This document shows, piece by piece, positions 49,808 through 59,779 of a stretch of DNA of 64,000 nt. Below the pieces are notes generated by a model, which was not told the origin of the DNA, searched no databases, and saw only the letters and a list, made by a program, of their open reading frames with translations. Source of the DNA: Sphingomonas canadensis (GTDB lineage Bacteria; Pseudomonadota; Alphaproteobacteria; Sphingomonadales; Sphingomonadaceae); assembly GCF_026013525.1 (NCBI RefSeq), contig NZ_JAPDRA010000005.1:62001-126000 (forward strand), read 5' to 3'. How positions within the stretch are numbered: the first letter of the stretch is position 1; the number at the start of each line of letters is the position of its first letter. Made by a program: the position numbers and the translations under genes.

Positions 49808-50368
49808 TTAGTTGCCTTCGGGGGCGTCGGGGGCACCGGCCGGCGGGGGAGGGGCGGCGCCTTCGGGCGGCGGGGGCGGACCCCAGCCGGGGCCGGGAGG
49901 CGGGCCGTGGCGTCCATGGCGGCCCTTGCCGCGCATCGACATCATCTTGCCGCGCGCGGCCGCACGCTCGGCCTGGTCGATCTTCCCATCCTTGTTGGTA
50001 TCGACCCAGTCGAAGCGGCGCGCGGCCTGCGCCTGCTGTTCGGCGAGCGAGACCACGCCGTCGCCGTTGGCGTCGAGCCGTTCGCGCTTGAAGCGCTGGC
50101 CGCGTCCGCCCCGGCCTTCGCCGCGGTCGCCCATCATGGCTTCGCGGGCGGCCTCGCGTTCGGCGGGGGTGAGCTTGCCGTCCTTGTTGCTGTCCACCGC
50201 CTTGAAGCGGGTGGAGACGCTGGCGAGCATCTCGTCCTTGGTGATGACGCCGTCCTTGTTGGCGTCCGCGGCGGCGAGCGGGTCGAAGCGCGGCGGGCCG
50301 TCCTGCGCGGCGGCGGGGCCGGCGAGCGCGGCCGTGCCGAGCGCGGCGGCGGCAATGAGCTTGTACAT
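49808..50368 (-). CDS. Secreted EF-hand calcium-binding protein
   Basis: A 186-residue exported protein. A signal peptide (MYKLIAAAALGTAALAGPAA) precedes four canonical EF-hand loops: DANKDGVITKDE, DSNKDGKLTPAE, DANGDGVVSLAE and DTNKDGKIDQAE, separated by basic, Arg/Gly-rich helices, and a proline/glycine-rich C-terminal tail. It should bind calcium in the periplasm. ATG 50368 follows AAGGAGTTGCCC; the upstream extension lacks a signal sequence. Upstream neighbour of the OmpR/EnvZ-type pair on the same strand. Confidence 0.88.
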   Translation of the reverse strand: MYKLIAAAALGTAALAGPAAAQDGPPRFDPLAAADANKDGVITKDEMLASVSTRFKAVDSNKDGKLTPAEREAAREAMMGDRGEGRGGRGQRFKRERLDANGDGVVSLAEQQAQAARRFDWVDTNKDGKIDQAERAAARGKMMSMRGKGRHGRHGPPPGPGWGPPPPPEGAAPPPPAGAPDAPEGN

Positions 50369-50489
50369 GGGCAACTCCTTGGCGGGGCGGGCTGTTTCGT
50401 CCGCTGATGCCGTTTCTGACGAACGGCTGTCGCAGGTGTTTGTCAGCGGTTCAGGAAAGTGTCGCAAATTGTCGCACGCCGCACGGGTT

Positions 50490-51263
50490 TCAGCCGAAGA
50501 TCGCCACCCCCTGCATCGCCTCCGCCACCGGCTCACCGTCGGCGTTCCAGATCGCCATGCGCTGGCTGGAGAAGCCGTCGCGCGCCATTTCCGCCCCCGC
50601 GCCGAGCAGCCACCAGCCGTCGCGCGTCGCCGGCTCCGCCGCGACCAGGTTGATCATCCAGTTGAGCGAACTGAGCGGCGCCTTCTGCCCCGCGATCAGC
50701 TTGTAGGCGGCGGGGGGCAGCGCGTCGCCGATCGCCATCAGCTCCACCATCGGATGAAGGCCATCGCGCTCGCGCAGCCGCACCCAGCGCAGCCATTCGG
50801 CGGGTTGGGTCTCGGCCGCCGGGTTGAACAGGTCGAAGTTGCCGGTGAAGAAATCCGCCGGGCCGCTGTGGATCTTCGCGCCCTCGCCCGGCGGGCGGTG
50901 ATCGAGGCGGGGCGCGGTATCGTGCGTGATCGCCGAGGCCATCGGCGCCATGAACACGAAGGCGGCGCGCAGGCCCAGTCCGGCCTCCGACGCCACGTCC
51001 GCCTGGATGAAGGCGGCGTTGCGCCCGCGCCGCAGCCGCGTGGCGGTGACCGTCACCGCGCCCGAGAGCGGGCCGATGAAGGCGACCTGTGCCGATCTCA
51101 GCGGCGGCAGATCGGGTTCGGCGGCGAGCGCGGCGTGGAGCGCCAGCGCGGAGGACAGGCCGCCATAGGTGGTGCGGCCCTGCCGCCACCCTTCCGGGAC
51201 CTCGGCGCGGAACCCGCCCTCCAGCGGATCGGCGGCGGCCAGGATATCGGCGAGCGCGGTCAT
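50490..51263 (-). CDS. Acyl-CoA thioesterase-like double hot-dog protein
   Basis: A 257-residue protein of the thioesterase superfamily (TesB/PaaI-like, two hot-dog units). PEGWRQGRTTYGGLSSALAL near residue 28 is the first hot-dog helix with the G-G-L motif, RRGRNAAFIQADV follows, and the second unit ends with DGEPVAEAMQGVAIFG, a common closing pattern. It would hydrolyse acyl-CoA. Its start overlaps the acyl-CoA ligase stop by four bases, so the two work together. Confidence 0.85.
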   Translation of the reverse strand: MTALADILAAADPLEGGFRAEVPEGWRQGRTTYGGLSSALALHAALAAEPDLPPLRSAQVAFIGPLSGAVTVTATRLRRGRNAAFIQADVASEAGLGLRAAFVFMAPMASAITHDTAPRLDHRPPGEGAKIHSGPADFFTGNFDLFNPAAETQPAEWLRWVRLRERDGLHPMVELMAIGDALPPAAYKLIAGQKAPLSSLNWMINLVAAEPATRDGWWLLGAGAEMARDGFSSQRMAIWNADGEPVAEAMQGVAIFG

Positions 51264-52780
51264 TGCGCCTGCTCCCAGCGGTCGCGCAGCTCGCGCTTCA
51301 GCACCTTGCCGATGCTGCTGCGGGGCAGCGCATCGACGGGGGCCAGCGCCGACAGCCGCTGGGTGCGGCCAAGCCGGTCGTTGGTCCACTCCAGGATCGT
51401 TGCCGGATCGGCGGCCGCCCCGTCGCGCGGGACGTAGAAGCCGACGGGGGTCTCGCCCCATTGCGGCGAGGGGACGCCGACCACCGTGCAGTCCGCGACA
51501 TCGGGGTGCCCGGCCAGCACGGCTTCCAGGTCCGCGGGATAGACGTTGAAGCCGCCGGAGATGATCACGTCCTTCTTGCGCCCGACCAGCGTCAGGAAAC
51601 CCTCGGCATCGAACCGGCCGAGATCACCGTGGCGGATGAAGCGGCGCCCCTCCGCATCGAACCATTCGGCCTCGCGCGTGGCGGATTCGCGGCCGTGATA
51701 GCCGGTCATCATCGCGGGCGATCGGCCGACCACCTCGCCCACCTCGCCCTGGGGGACCTCGCGCCCCTGTTCGTCGATCAGGCGGATGTCGTGGCCCTCC
51801 ACGGGCTTGCCGACGGTGTGCAGCTTGTCTGGGTTCAGGTGCGCGACCAGGATCGTCGTGCCGCCGCCCTCGGTCATGCCGTAATATTCGACGAGCGCGC
51901 CCGGCCAGCGGCGCAGCGCATCGGCCTTCATCTCCGCCGAGAAGGGCGCGCTGGTGCAGAATTTCAGGCGGAACGACGAGAGGTCCGCCGCGTCGAATCC
52001 GGGGTGCGCCAGCACGCGCTCATATTGCACGGGCACCAGCATCGTATGGGTGGCGCGATGCGCCTCCGCCAGCCGCAGATACTCGCCGGCTTCGAACTTG
52101 CGCATCAGCACCGCGGTTCCGCCCCAGCCGAGCACGGGCAGCAGCAGCACAAGCGTGGTGTTCGAATAGAGCGGGGTCGCAATCATCGCCACGGCATCGG
52201 TGAAGCCCGCGCCGGCGCCCGCGCGCATGATGTGCTGCCATCGCATGCCGTGCGACTGGACGATGCCCTTGGGCGTGCCCGTGGTGCCGGAGGAATAGAT
52301 GATGTTGAACGGATCGTCCGGCCCCGCCGCGACCGGGGCGGGCACGGTGCCCCCCGGCGCCAGCCAGGCGCCGAACGCCGGCCCGTCCAACGCGATGCGG
52401 CGCGCGGCGGTATCGATTGCGGCATTGGCGTCGTCATGGAACAGGATCGGCGCCCCGCAATCGGCGATCATCGCGCCGAGCTGGGCGGGCGTGGCGGAGG
52501 GCGAGAGCGGGGCGGGGACGCATCCCGCCCGCAGCGCCCCCAGGAAGGCGAGCATATAGGCGATCGACGGAACCGCCAGGATCGCCACCGCCGTGCCCGG
52601 CGCGATCCCGTCGCGCTGGAGCGCGGCCGCGACCCGGTCCATCGCGCGATCGAGGCCCGCGTAATCCAGCGTCTCGCCGCCGCAGACCAGTGCCAGGCGG
52701 TCGCCGCGTTCGCGTGCATGCGCCCGGATCAGGTCCGCCAAGGTGCTGAAGGGGCCCGTCAGCATCTCCCCCGCATTCAT
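51260..52780 (-). CDS. AMP-dependent acyl-CoA synthetase/ligase
   Basis: A 506-residue adenylate-forming enzyme. The P-loop motif IIYSSGTTGTPKGIVQSHG is near residue 165, VEYYGMTEGGGT near 300, GDLGRFDAEGFLTLVGRKKD near 398, and the C-terminal catalytic lysine is in RSSIGKVLKREL. It activates a carboxylic acid (fatty, aromatic or steroid side chain) to its CoA thioester; the acid is not readable. First of a two-gene operon with the thioesterase. Confidence 0.9.
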   Translation of the reverse strand: MNAGEMLTGPFSTLADLIRAHARERGDRLALVCGGETLDYAGLDRAMDRVAAALQRDGIAPGTAVAILAVPSIAYMLAFLGALRAGCVPAPLSPSATPAQLGAMIADCGAPILFHDDANAAIDTAARRIALDGPAFGAWLAPGGTVPAPVAAGPDDPFNIIYSSGTTGTPKGIVQSHGMRWQHIMRAGAGAGFTDAVAMIATPLYSNTTLVLLLPVLGWGGTAVLMRKFEAGEYLRLAEAHRATHTMLVPVQYERVLAHPGFDAADLSSFRLKFCTSAPFSAEMKADALRRWPGALVEYYGMTEGGGTTILVAHLNPDKLHTVGKPVEGHDIRLIDEQGREVPQGEVGEVVGRSPAMMTGYHGRESATREAEWFDAEGRRFIRHGDLGRFDAEGFLTLVGRKKDVIISGGFNVYPADLEAVLAGHPDVADCTVVGVPSPQWGETPVGFYVPRDGAAADPATILEWTNDRLGRTQRLSALAPVDALPRSSIGKVLKRELRDRWEQAQ

Positions 52781-52857
52781 CGCCGATTCCTCCCCGTCAT
52801 CGTCCCGTGGCTAGGCGAGCGCGGCGGCGATTGCCATACGCCGGATTCGAAAAAGCG

Positions 52858-54093
52858 TCAGGACGGCTGGTCGCCGGCGGTCTCGCCCGGTTCGCGACGC
52901 GCGCCGGGCAGCACGCGCAGCAGCACGATCGCAAGCGCCATCGCGGTGAGTGCGGCGGCCACCACGAAGTTGCCCCCTGTAAAGCCGCGCTCCGCCCCGA
53001 ACGCCAGCGCCTGGCTGAGCGCAAAGGGGGAGAGGGCGGCGGCGACGCTGTTGAGCGCGGCCAGCCCGCCCATCAGCGAGCCCTGGTGCGATGCGGAGGT
53101 GTAGCGTGATAGCAGCGCGTTTACCGACGGCGATACCAGCGCCTGGAACGCGCTGAACGCCAGGATCAGGTAGATGATCCAGGTCTGGCGCACGAAGACA
53201 TAGGCGACGAACGCAAGGCCGCCCGCGACCAGCCCCAGCACCACCGTGCGCTCCTCGCCGAAGCGCCGGATCGCGCGGCTGGTGACGAAGGTCTGGACCA
53301 GCGCCATCGACAGGCCCGACGCGGCGAGCGACAGCCCGATCATCCGCTCGTCCCAGCCCGCCGCCAGCTCGCCCCAGAAGGCCCAGGTCGCGGGATAGAC
53401 CATATGACCGCAATACCAGAGAAAGGCGACCGCGATCAGCCACTTGGCCCGGCCCGCATGGCGCAGCGGCTCGAACGATCCGATGATGTGCGCCTTGCGC
53501 CAATCGAAGCGCCGCCGCCGTTCCGGCGCGAGCGTCTCGGGCAGGAAGAAATAGATCCACAGCGCGTTGAGCAGCGCCGCCGCCGCCGCGGCGACGAACG
53601 GCGCGCGCGGCCCGAGCAGCGACAGCGCACCGCCCAGCGCCGGGCCGAGGATAAAGCCGATGCCGAACGCCGCCCCCATCATCCCGAAGGTGGCCGCACG
53701 CCGATCGGGCGGGGTGACGTCGGCCAGCACGGCGTTCGCCGGGCCGAAGCTGGCCCCCGCGATCCCCGCGATCATCCGCCCCAGGAACAGCCAGGCGATG
53801 CTGGGCGCCGCCGCCTGGAGCGCATAGTCGGCCGAAAAGGCGATCATCGAGAACAGCAGCACCGGCCGCCGCCCCAGCGCATCGCCGAGATTTCCCAGGA
53901 TCGGCGCGGCGATGAGCTGCATCACCGAATAGGCGGCCAGCATATAGCCGCCGATGCGCGCGGCATCGGCCATCGTCACATGGCCCAGCTCCACGATCAG
54001 CCGCGGCAGCACGGGCAGGACGATGCCGAAGCCGATCGAATCGATCAGCACCGCGGTCAGCACGATCGGTACCGCGCGGTGATGGAATGTCAT
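52858..54093 (-). CDS. TCR/Tet-family MFS exporter
   Basis: A 411-residue transporter with twelve predicted membrane segments. [20 protein letters not shown] at the N-terminus and [18 protein letters not shown] (MFS motif A, near residues 66-83) match the TetA-like branch, with a second-half repeat of motif A less conserved. These proteins expel drugs or metabolites by proton exchange; tetracycline specificity should not be assumed. The 275-base gap to the divergent acyl-CoA dehydrogenase (54094-54368) probably carries both promoters. Confidence 0.85.
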   Translation of the reverse strand: MTFHHRAVPIVLTAVLIDSIGFGIVLPVLPRLIVELGHVTMADAARIGGYMLAAYSVMQLIAAPILGNLGDALGRRPVLLFSMIAFSADYALQAAAPSIAWLFLGRMIAGIAGASFGPANAVLADVTPPDRRAATFGMMGAAFGIGFILGPALGGALSLLGPRAPFVAAAAAALLNALWIYFFLPETLAPERRRRFDWRKAHIIGSFEPLRHAGRAKWLIAVAFLWYCGHMVYPATWAFWGELAAGWDERMIGLSLAASGLSMALVQTFVTSRAIRRFGEERTVVLGLVAGGLAFVAYVFVRQTWIIYLILAFSAFQALVSPSVNALLSRYTSASHQGSLMGGLAALNSVAAALSPFALSQALAFGAERGFTGGNFVVAAALTAMALAIVLLRVLPGARREPGETAGDQPS

Positions 54094-54368
54094 GCCCTTC
54101 TCCCTTCGGCCGGACGGGTCCCCTGGTGCGCGGGCGTCACGACAGATGGTGCCGCATTCCCGCTTTCGTCCGTGCCGGGCCGCCGCATGGCACAGCGCGG
54201 GGGGCGGCGCATCCGGAAACCACGCGCGCGCGGGGGCATGTGCAAAAGAAAGGAAATCGTTCCGTCCCGGCGCCCGGGATTCGATATCGGCGCCGGACAG
54301 GCGCTTGACGCCGCCGATTCCATACCGCAGTTTCGAAACAACAGAAAATGGCCGCCGGGAGAGAGAAT

Positions 54369-55589
54369 ATGGCCACCGCACCCGAAGTAGAGGCGCCCGC
54401 CGATCCGCTGGAGGCGTTCCGCGCCCAAGCCCGCGCATGGCTGGCGGAGAACTTCCCGCCCGCGCTGAAGGGCAAGGACAACAGCATGTCCGCCGTGGAA
54501 GGCCCCACCGAGCTGAACGCGGACGAGGCCGCCTGGAAACAGGCGATGGGCGAAAAGGGGTGGGGCGTGCCCACCTGGCCGGCCGAATATGGCGGCGGGG
54601 GGCTGGACCGCGCCGAGGCGCGCGTGCTGGCGGAGGAGATGGGCCGCATCGGCGCCTGGAACCCGATCGGCGGCATGGGCGTGATGATGTTCGGCCCGAC
54701 GCTGCTGGAATATGGCAGCGAGGCGCAGAAGCGCGAGCATATCCCGCCCATCGTCCGCGGCGAGATCCGCTGGTGCCAGGGCTATTCGGAGCCGAACGCG
54801 GGATCGGACCTCGCCAACCTCCAGACCTTCGCCGAGGACAGGGGCGACCATTATGTCGTCAACGGCCAGAAGACCTGGACCAGCGGCGGCCAATGGGCGG
54901 ACAAATGCTTCGCGCTGGTGCGCACCGACAAGAGCAAGAAGCACGAGGGCATCAGCTTCCTGCTGATCGACATGGACACGCCGGGCGTGGAGGTGCGGCC
55001 GATCCGGCTGATATCCGGCAGCTCGCCCTTCTGCGAGACCTTCTTCACCGATGTGAAGGTGCCCAAGGCCAATCTGGTCGGCCGCGTGGGCGAGGGCTGG
55101 ACGATCGGCAAGCGGCTGCTCCAGCACGAACGCTCCAGCCTTTCGGGCGGGGGCTCCACCGCGGGCCGGATGTTCCTGGGCGAGCCGATCTCCTCGATCG
55201 CCAAGCGCTGGCTGGGCACCGACGACCAGGGGCGTATCGCCGACCTGGACCTGCGCACGCGCATCGTGCGGCATGAGATGGACCTGCGCGCCTTCCTGCT
55301 CACGCTGCGCCGCGCGCAGCTTGAGGCGAAATCGAACCAGGGGCCGTCGGCTACCTCGTCGATCATGAAGAATGTCGGCGCGCGGATCATGCAGGAGCGC
55401 TCCGAGCTGCTGATCGAGATTCGCGGGCTCGCCGGGCTCGGCTGGGAAGGCGAGGGCTTCGGCGAGGAGGAGCTGAAGGATGTCCGCACCTGGCTCTTCG
55501 GCAAGGCGGTGTCGATCTACGGCGGATCGACCGAGATCCAGAACAATGTGATCGCCAAGCGCATCCTGGGGATGCTCGATCACCAATAG
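54369..55589 (+). CDS. Acyl-CoA dehydrogenase, probable catalytic subunit
   Basis: A 406-residue flavin-dependent acyl-CoA dehydrogenase. Marks are WGVPTWPAEYGGGGLDRAEA near 70, WCQGYSEPNAGSDLANLQT near 130, the FAD loop GQKTWTSGG, and the C-terminal IYGGSTEIQNNVIAKRILGM. The medium-chain-type catalytic Glu (in Y-E-G-T) is Gly here; the LQHERSS Glu near residue 255, at the isovaleryl-CoA dehydrogenase position, may replace it. ATG 54369 follows GGGAGAGAG. Followed after 45 bases by a second dehydrogenase, probably its heteromeric partner. Confidence 0.9.
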   Translation: MATAPEVEAPADPLEAFRAQARAWLAENFPPALKGKDNSMSAVEGPTELNADEAAWKQAMGEKGWGVPTWPAEYGGGGLDRAEARVLAEEMGRIGAWNPIGGMGVMMFGPTLLEYGSEAQKREHIPPIVRGEIRWCQGYSEPNAGSDLANLQTFAEDRGDHYVVNGQKTWTSGGQWADKCFALVRTDKSKKHEGISFLLIDMDTPGVEVRPIRLISGSSPFCETFFTDVKVPKANLVGRVGEGWTIGKRLLQHERSSLSGGGSTAGRMFLGEPISSIAKRWLGTDDQGRIADLDLRTRIVRHEMDLRAFLLTLRRAQLEAKSNQGPSATSSIMKNVGARIMQERSELLIEIRGLAGLGWEGEGFGEEELKDVRTWLFGKAVSIYGGSTEIQNNVIAKRILGMLDHQ

Positions 55590-55634
55590 GCGGCGCCCTT
55601 TCCCGTTCGCGGGAGTGGGGAGAGAGGACGAGAG

Positions 55635-56705
55635 ATGGCGGTACTGACCGAAGAACAGACGATGATCCGCGACATGGCGCGCGAATGGGCGGACAATGAA
55701 TCGCCCGTCACCGCCTTCCGCCGGGTGCGCGATACGGCGCCGGCCGCGATGTTCGACGCACAGGCATGGCAGGCGCAGGCGGAGATGGGCTGGGCCGGCA
55801 TCCTGGTGCCCGAGGAACATGGCGGCGCGGGCATGGGCTATCTGTCGCTGGGGCTGGTGATGGAGCAGCTCGGGCGCAACCTGGCCGCGACCCCGCTGGC
55901 GGCCACCGCGGCGGCGGCCGGCGCGATCCTGATCGGCGGCAGCGCGGCGCAGCAGGCAGAATGGCTTCCGCGCATCGCCGCGGGCGATCTGGTGGCCACG
56001 CTGGCGGTGGACGAAGGGCCGCGCTTCGCGCCCGACCGGATCGGCGCGGCCGTGAACGGCGGCAGGCTGACCGGGACCAAGGCCTTTGTGGCGGAGGGGG
56101 ACGGCGCTGGGCTGTTCGTGGTCGCCGCCACCGACGGGCTGTATCTGGTGGAGAAGGGCGAGGGCGTCACCGTGGCGCCCCGCCACCTGGCCGACGCGCG
56201 CAGCCATGCGGAGGTGCGGTTCGAAAACGCCGTCGCGCAGAAGCTGGACGGCCCCGCCGATCTGGTGACCCGTGCCGCCGATCGCGCGACCGCGATCGTT
56301 TGTGCGGAGATGCTGGGCATGGCCGAAAGCGCCTTTGCGCAGACCAACGACTATCTGAAGACGCGCGTCCAGTTCGGCCAGCCGCTCAGCAGCTTTCAGG
56401 CGCTGCAGCATCGCATGGCCAAGATGTTCACCGAGCTGGAGCTGATGCGATCGGTGGTGGAAGGCGCGCTGGAGGCGATCGACGCGAACCGTCCGGACGT
56501 CAGCCAGTCGGTCAGCCTCGCCAAGGCGGTGGCGGGCGAGACGCTGCGGCTGGTGTCGAGCGAGATGGTCCAGCTCCACGGCGGCATCGGCATGACCGAC
56601 GAGCATGACGCAGGCTTCTATCTGAAGCGCGCGCGCGTGCTGGAGACGATGTGGGGCAACGCCGCCTGGCATCGCGAGCGTTTCGCCCGCCTGTCGGGCT
56701 ATTGA
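55635..56705 (+). CDS. Acyl-CoA dehydrogenase, probable non-catalytic partner subunit
   Basis: A 356-residue acyl-CoA dehydrogenase homologue. It has WAGILVPEEHGGAGMGYLSL near 52, FGQPLSSFQALQHRMAKMF near 245, and the C-terminal QLHGGIGMTDEHDAGFYLKR, but where the catalytic glutamate would stand the sequence is RAADRATAIVCAEMLG, with no acidic residue. Shorter and more divergent than its neighbour. Such pairs form alpha2-beta2 dehydrogenases of sterol or branched side-chain breakdown in actinobacteria and proteobacteria. ATG 55635 follows GGGGAGAGAGGACGAG. Confidence 0.85.
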   Translation: MAVLTEEQTMIRDMAREWADNESPVTAFRRVRDTAPAAMFDAQAWQAQAEMGWAGILVPEEHGGAGMGYLSLGLVMEQLGRNLAATPLAATAAAAGAILIGGSAAQQAEWLPRIAAGDLVATLAVDEGPRFAPDRIGAAVNGGRLTGTKAFVAEGDGAGLFVVAATDGLYLVEKGEGVTVAPRHLADARSHAEVRFENAVAQKLDGPADLVTRAADRATAIVCAEMLGMAESAFAQTNDYLKTRVQFGQPLSSFQALQHRMAKMFTELELMRSVVEGALEAIDANRPDVSQSVSLAKAVAGETLRLVSSEMVQLHGGIGMTDEHDAGFYLKRARVLETMWGNAAWHRERFARLSGY

Positions 56706-56995
56706 ACCAGCGAGCCTGTCCCTGCCGCGGTGCGCGGCGGGGCGGGCCGTCGCCGCGTTTCCGGGCCGTTCCGGAACCAGTTTGCGGCCTGTGCGTACCC
56801 TGATCGGGATGCTTTCGAATGTCGGTACGGCGGCCGGCCATGCTGCGCCTGCACATATGACATTTGCGCAACACCCCGGTTGCAAGACGATTCATGCCCC
56901 ATTCGCAAGCTTGACGGGGGTCTGTAACGCGCGTTTATTTCGAGGATTGGGTATGGAGCCGGATAAGCGCTCCAGCCAAGTGGGAGAGGAAGAAG

Positions 56996-59725
56996 ATGAA
57001 GCGGTTTCGCCTGCTGGCCGCCGTTGCGGCACCTACGATTGCACTTGCGCTCGCCATTCCCGCCCATGCCCAGGATGATTCCACAGGCACCGAGGCGCAG
57101 GACGATGGCTATGAAAACCCCGAGATCGTCGTCACCGCCCAGGGCCGCGCCCAGGTGCTGGCCGATGTGCCGCTGGCCGTATCGGCGGTAAGTTCCGAGA
57201 CGCTGGCGCTCACCGGCGCCACCGATATCCGCCAGCTCAACCAGGTGGCTCCCTCGCTGCTGGTTTCGTCGACCGGCTCGGAGGCGAACGGATCGGCCCG
57301 TATCCGCGGCATCGGCACGGTGGGCGACAACCCCGGCCTGGAAAGCTCGGTCGCGGTGTTCATCGACGGCGTGTACCGCTCGCGTTCGGGCATCGGCCTG
57401 AGCGAGCTTGGCGATATCGAGCGGATCGAGGTGCTGCGCGGGCCGCAGGGCACGCTGTTCGGCCGCAACGCTTCGGCGGGCCTGATCAACATCGTCAGCA
57501 AGGCGCCCTCGGTGAATTTCGAGGCAGGGGCCGAGGCGACCTATGGCAGCTATGACATGGTCCGCCTGTCGGGCTATCTCAACGCGCCGCTGGGCGAGAC
57601 GCTGGCCGGCCGCGTCGACGCGGTCTATGTCAAGCGCGACGGCTTCTACAAGGACGTGACCAACGGCGGCACGGTGAACGACCGCGACCGCTTCTTCGTC
57701 CGCGGCCAGCTCCAGTATGAGCCGAGCAGCGCGCTCACCGTCCGGCTGATCGGCGACTATACCAAGCGGACCGAGAACTGCTGCGCCGCGGTCTATCTCG
57801 ATCGCGCCTCGAACGAATATATCGGCGATCTGAATGATCCCGCCGCGAACAGCATCGTTCGCGTGCTGCGCGACCTGGGCCAGCCGATGGCGGCGTTCAG
57901 CGACCCCTACAGCCGCAACATCTATGTGACGCCGGGCCGCAGCTATGCCGGCACGACCGAGGATTGGGGCGTGTCGCTCCAGGTCGATTGGGATCTGGGC
58001 GGGGCCAAGCTCACCTCCATCACCGCCTATCGCGACTATTGGAGCGATCAGGGATCGGATACCGATTACGGCTTCATCGACATCCTGTATCGTGCGGCCG
58101 ACGGCAACGCGGCGCGCGGCTTCAAGACCTGGAGCCAGGAACTGCGGCTGCAGGGCGAGGCGTTCAACGGCAAGCTGGACTGGCTGATCGGCGGCTATTT
58201 CGCCGATGAGGACCTGACCGTCGTCGATAACCTGCGCTTCGGCAATCAGTATGGCCGCTTCGCCACCTGCCGTATCGTCAGCGGCAGCGCGCTGGCCGGG
58301 CTCTATTCGCCCGGGTCGGCGGGATGCCTTGCGGCGCGTCCGGCGGCGTTCGGCGCGGCATCGCCGCTGATCTATGCCGCGTTCGACCAGCTCGACGCGG
58401 TCAACAACAAGGGCAGCACGCGCGACGTCTATTCGCAGAACAGCCGCAACTGGGCGCTGTTCACGCACAACATCGTGCATGTGACCGACAGCGTCGATTT
58501 CACCTTCGGCGTGCGCTACACCAGCGAGCGCAAGAAGTTCGCGGCGACGTTCGGCAACGACAACACCGCCTGCACCGCCAACCAGGCCTCGCTGCTGCCG
58601 CTGCGCAGCAACGCGGCGCTCACCGCGGTGGTGGACGCGATCCTGGGCCTGTCGTGCCAGGGCAACTCCACCGCCGAGCTGAACGGCGTCAGCATCAACA
58701 GCCGCCGCAGCGAGAGCGAGTTCACCGGCACCGCGGTGCTCTCGTGGAAGCCGACCGACGATCTGATGCTCTACGGCAGCTATTCGCGCGGCTACAAGGC
58801 GGGCGGCTTCAACCTCGATCGTTCGGCGCTGAAGGTGCCGATCCTGACCTTCGCCTCGATGGGCGGCGCCCAGGCGCTGGCGGGCAACCTGCAGTTCGAT
58901 CCCGAAATCGTGAATTCGTTCGAGATCGGCGCGAAATATTCGTCGGGGCCGTTCAGCCTGAACGTCGCGGCATTCCAGCAGGATTTCAAGAACTTCCAGC
59001 TCAACACCTTCAACGGGACCGTCTTCCTGGTGCAGACGGTGAACGGCTGCTCCGCCAGCCTGAACGGCGGCGATCGCGACCAGAGCAAGTTCTCGACCGC
59101 GTCGAACTACAATGCCTCGGCGGCGACCACCGGCGCCTGCGCCGCGGACGACGTGACCTGGGGCGTGCGCTCGCGGGGCGTTGAGGTGGAAGCATCGCTG
59201 ATGCCCACCCGCAACCTCCGCGTTGGGCTGGGTCTCACCTATGCCGACACCAAATATAACGAGAATCTGGTCGGCAACCGCACGGGCGCGCCGCTGGACC
59301 AGGCGCTGCGCAAGCTGCCGGGCGACAATCTGTCGAACGCGCCGAAGATTGTGACCACGGCCTCGCTGGCCTGGACCCCCGATCTGGGCGGCTCGGGCCT
59401 CAGCGGCCTGTTCTACGTCGATACGCGCATGACCGGCGACTATAACACCGGTTCCGACCTGTTCCCGCAGAAGGAGCAGGATTCCTATGCGATCGTGAAC
59501 GGCCGCATCGGCATCCGCGGGCCGGAGGAGCATTGGGCGATCGAACTCTGGGCGCAGAATCTTTTCAACACCAAGTACACGCAGGTTGCATTCAACTCGC
59601 CTTTCCAGGAAGGATCGGTTGGAGCACCTTTCACCGACCCGCAGTATCCGGGCGGACGCCAGTTGTTCTCGGCCTATCTGGCCGAGCCGCGTACCTGGGG
59701 CGTGACCGGCCGTATCAAGTTCTGA
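56996..59725 (+). CDS. TonB-dependent outer-membrane receptor
   Basis: A 909-residue receptor. Signal peptide MKRFRLLAAVAAPTIALALA (cleavage near HAQ) precedes a TonB-box-like ENPEIVVTAQGR, the plug domain (LNQVAPSLLVSSTGSEANG; IERIEVLRGPQGTLFGRNAS) and a 22-strand barrel that ends with VTGRIKF, the terminal aromatic residue recognised by BamA. It would import a large or scarce ligand; given neighbouring acyl-CoA genes, a hydrophobic carbon source is plausible. ATG 56996 follows GGGAGAGGAAGAAG. The 290-base gap before it (56706-56995) shows no clear regulatory element. Confidence 0.9.
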   Translation: MKRFRLLAAVAAPTIALALAIPAHAQDDSTGTEAQDDGYENPEIVVTAQGRAQVLADVPLAVSAVSSETLALTGATDIRQLNQVAPSLLVSSTGSEANGSARIRGIGTVGDNPGLESSVAVFIDGVYRSRSGIGLSELGDIERIEVLRGPQGTLFGRNASAGLINIVSKAPSVNFEAGAEATYGSYDMVRLSGYLNAPLGETLAGRVDAVYVKRDGFYKDVTNGGTVNDRDRFFVRGQLQYEPSSALTVRLIGDYTKRTENCCAAVYLDRASNEYIGDLNDPAANSIVRVLRDLGQPMAAFSDPYSRNIYVTPGRSYAGTTEDWGVSLQVDWDLGGAKLTSITAYRDYWSDQGSDTDYGFIDILYRAADGNAARGFKTWSQELRLQGEAFNGKLDWLIGGYFADEDLTVVDNLRFGNQYGRFATCRIVSGSALAGLYSPGSAGCLAARPAAFGAASPLIYAAFDQLDAVNNKGSTRDVYSQNSRNWALFTHNIVHVTDSVDFTFGVRYTSERKKFAATFGNDNTACTANQASLLPLRSNAALTAVVDAILGLSCQGNSTAELNGVSINSRRSESEFTGTAVLSWKPTDDLMLYGSYSRGYKAGGFNLDRSALKVPILTFASMGGAQALAGNLQFDPEIVNSFEIGAKYSSGPFSLNVAAFQQDFKNFQLNTFNGTVFLVQTVNGCSASLNGGDRDQSKFSTASNYNASAATTGACAADDVTWGVRSRGVEVEASLMPTRNLRVGLGLTYADTKYNENLVGNRTGAPLDQALRKLPGDNLSNAPKIVTTASLAWTPDLGGSGLSGLFYVDTRMTGDYNTGSDLFPQKEQDSYAIVNGRIGIRGPEEHWAIELWAQNLFNTKYTQVAFNSPFQEGSVGAPFTDPQYPGGRQLFSAYLAEPRTWGVTGRIKF

Positions 59726-59747
59726 CCGCGACGTCAGAGGAGAGGGG

Positions 59748-59779
59748 CGGGCCTCGCGGCATCAGAACCGCGGGGCCCG
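59748..59779 (+). terminator. Hairpin after the TonB receptor gene
   Basis: CGGGCCTCGCGG (59748-59759) pairs with CCGCGGGGCCCG (59768-59779) through a 12-bp stem with one U-G wobble and an eight-base loop, followed by TTCCCGTTTC. It starts 23 bases after the receptor stop and fits a terminator. Confidence 0.65.

Noticed and set aside
56770..56800. EcfG-type promoter (GGAAC-N16-CGTA) upstream of the TonB receptor gene
   Set aside because: The -10 half differs from CGTT and the distance to the start is about 200 bases; too weak to list.
54090..59533. Two giant minus-strand open frames (over 900 codons each) opposite the acyl-CoA dehydrogenases and the TonB receptor
   Set aside because: Same GC-driven antisense artefact; the plus-strand genes have signal peptide, plug and FAD motifs.
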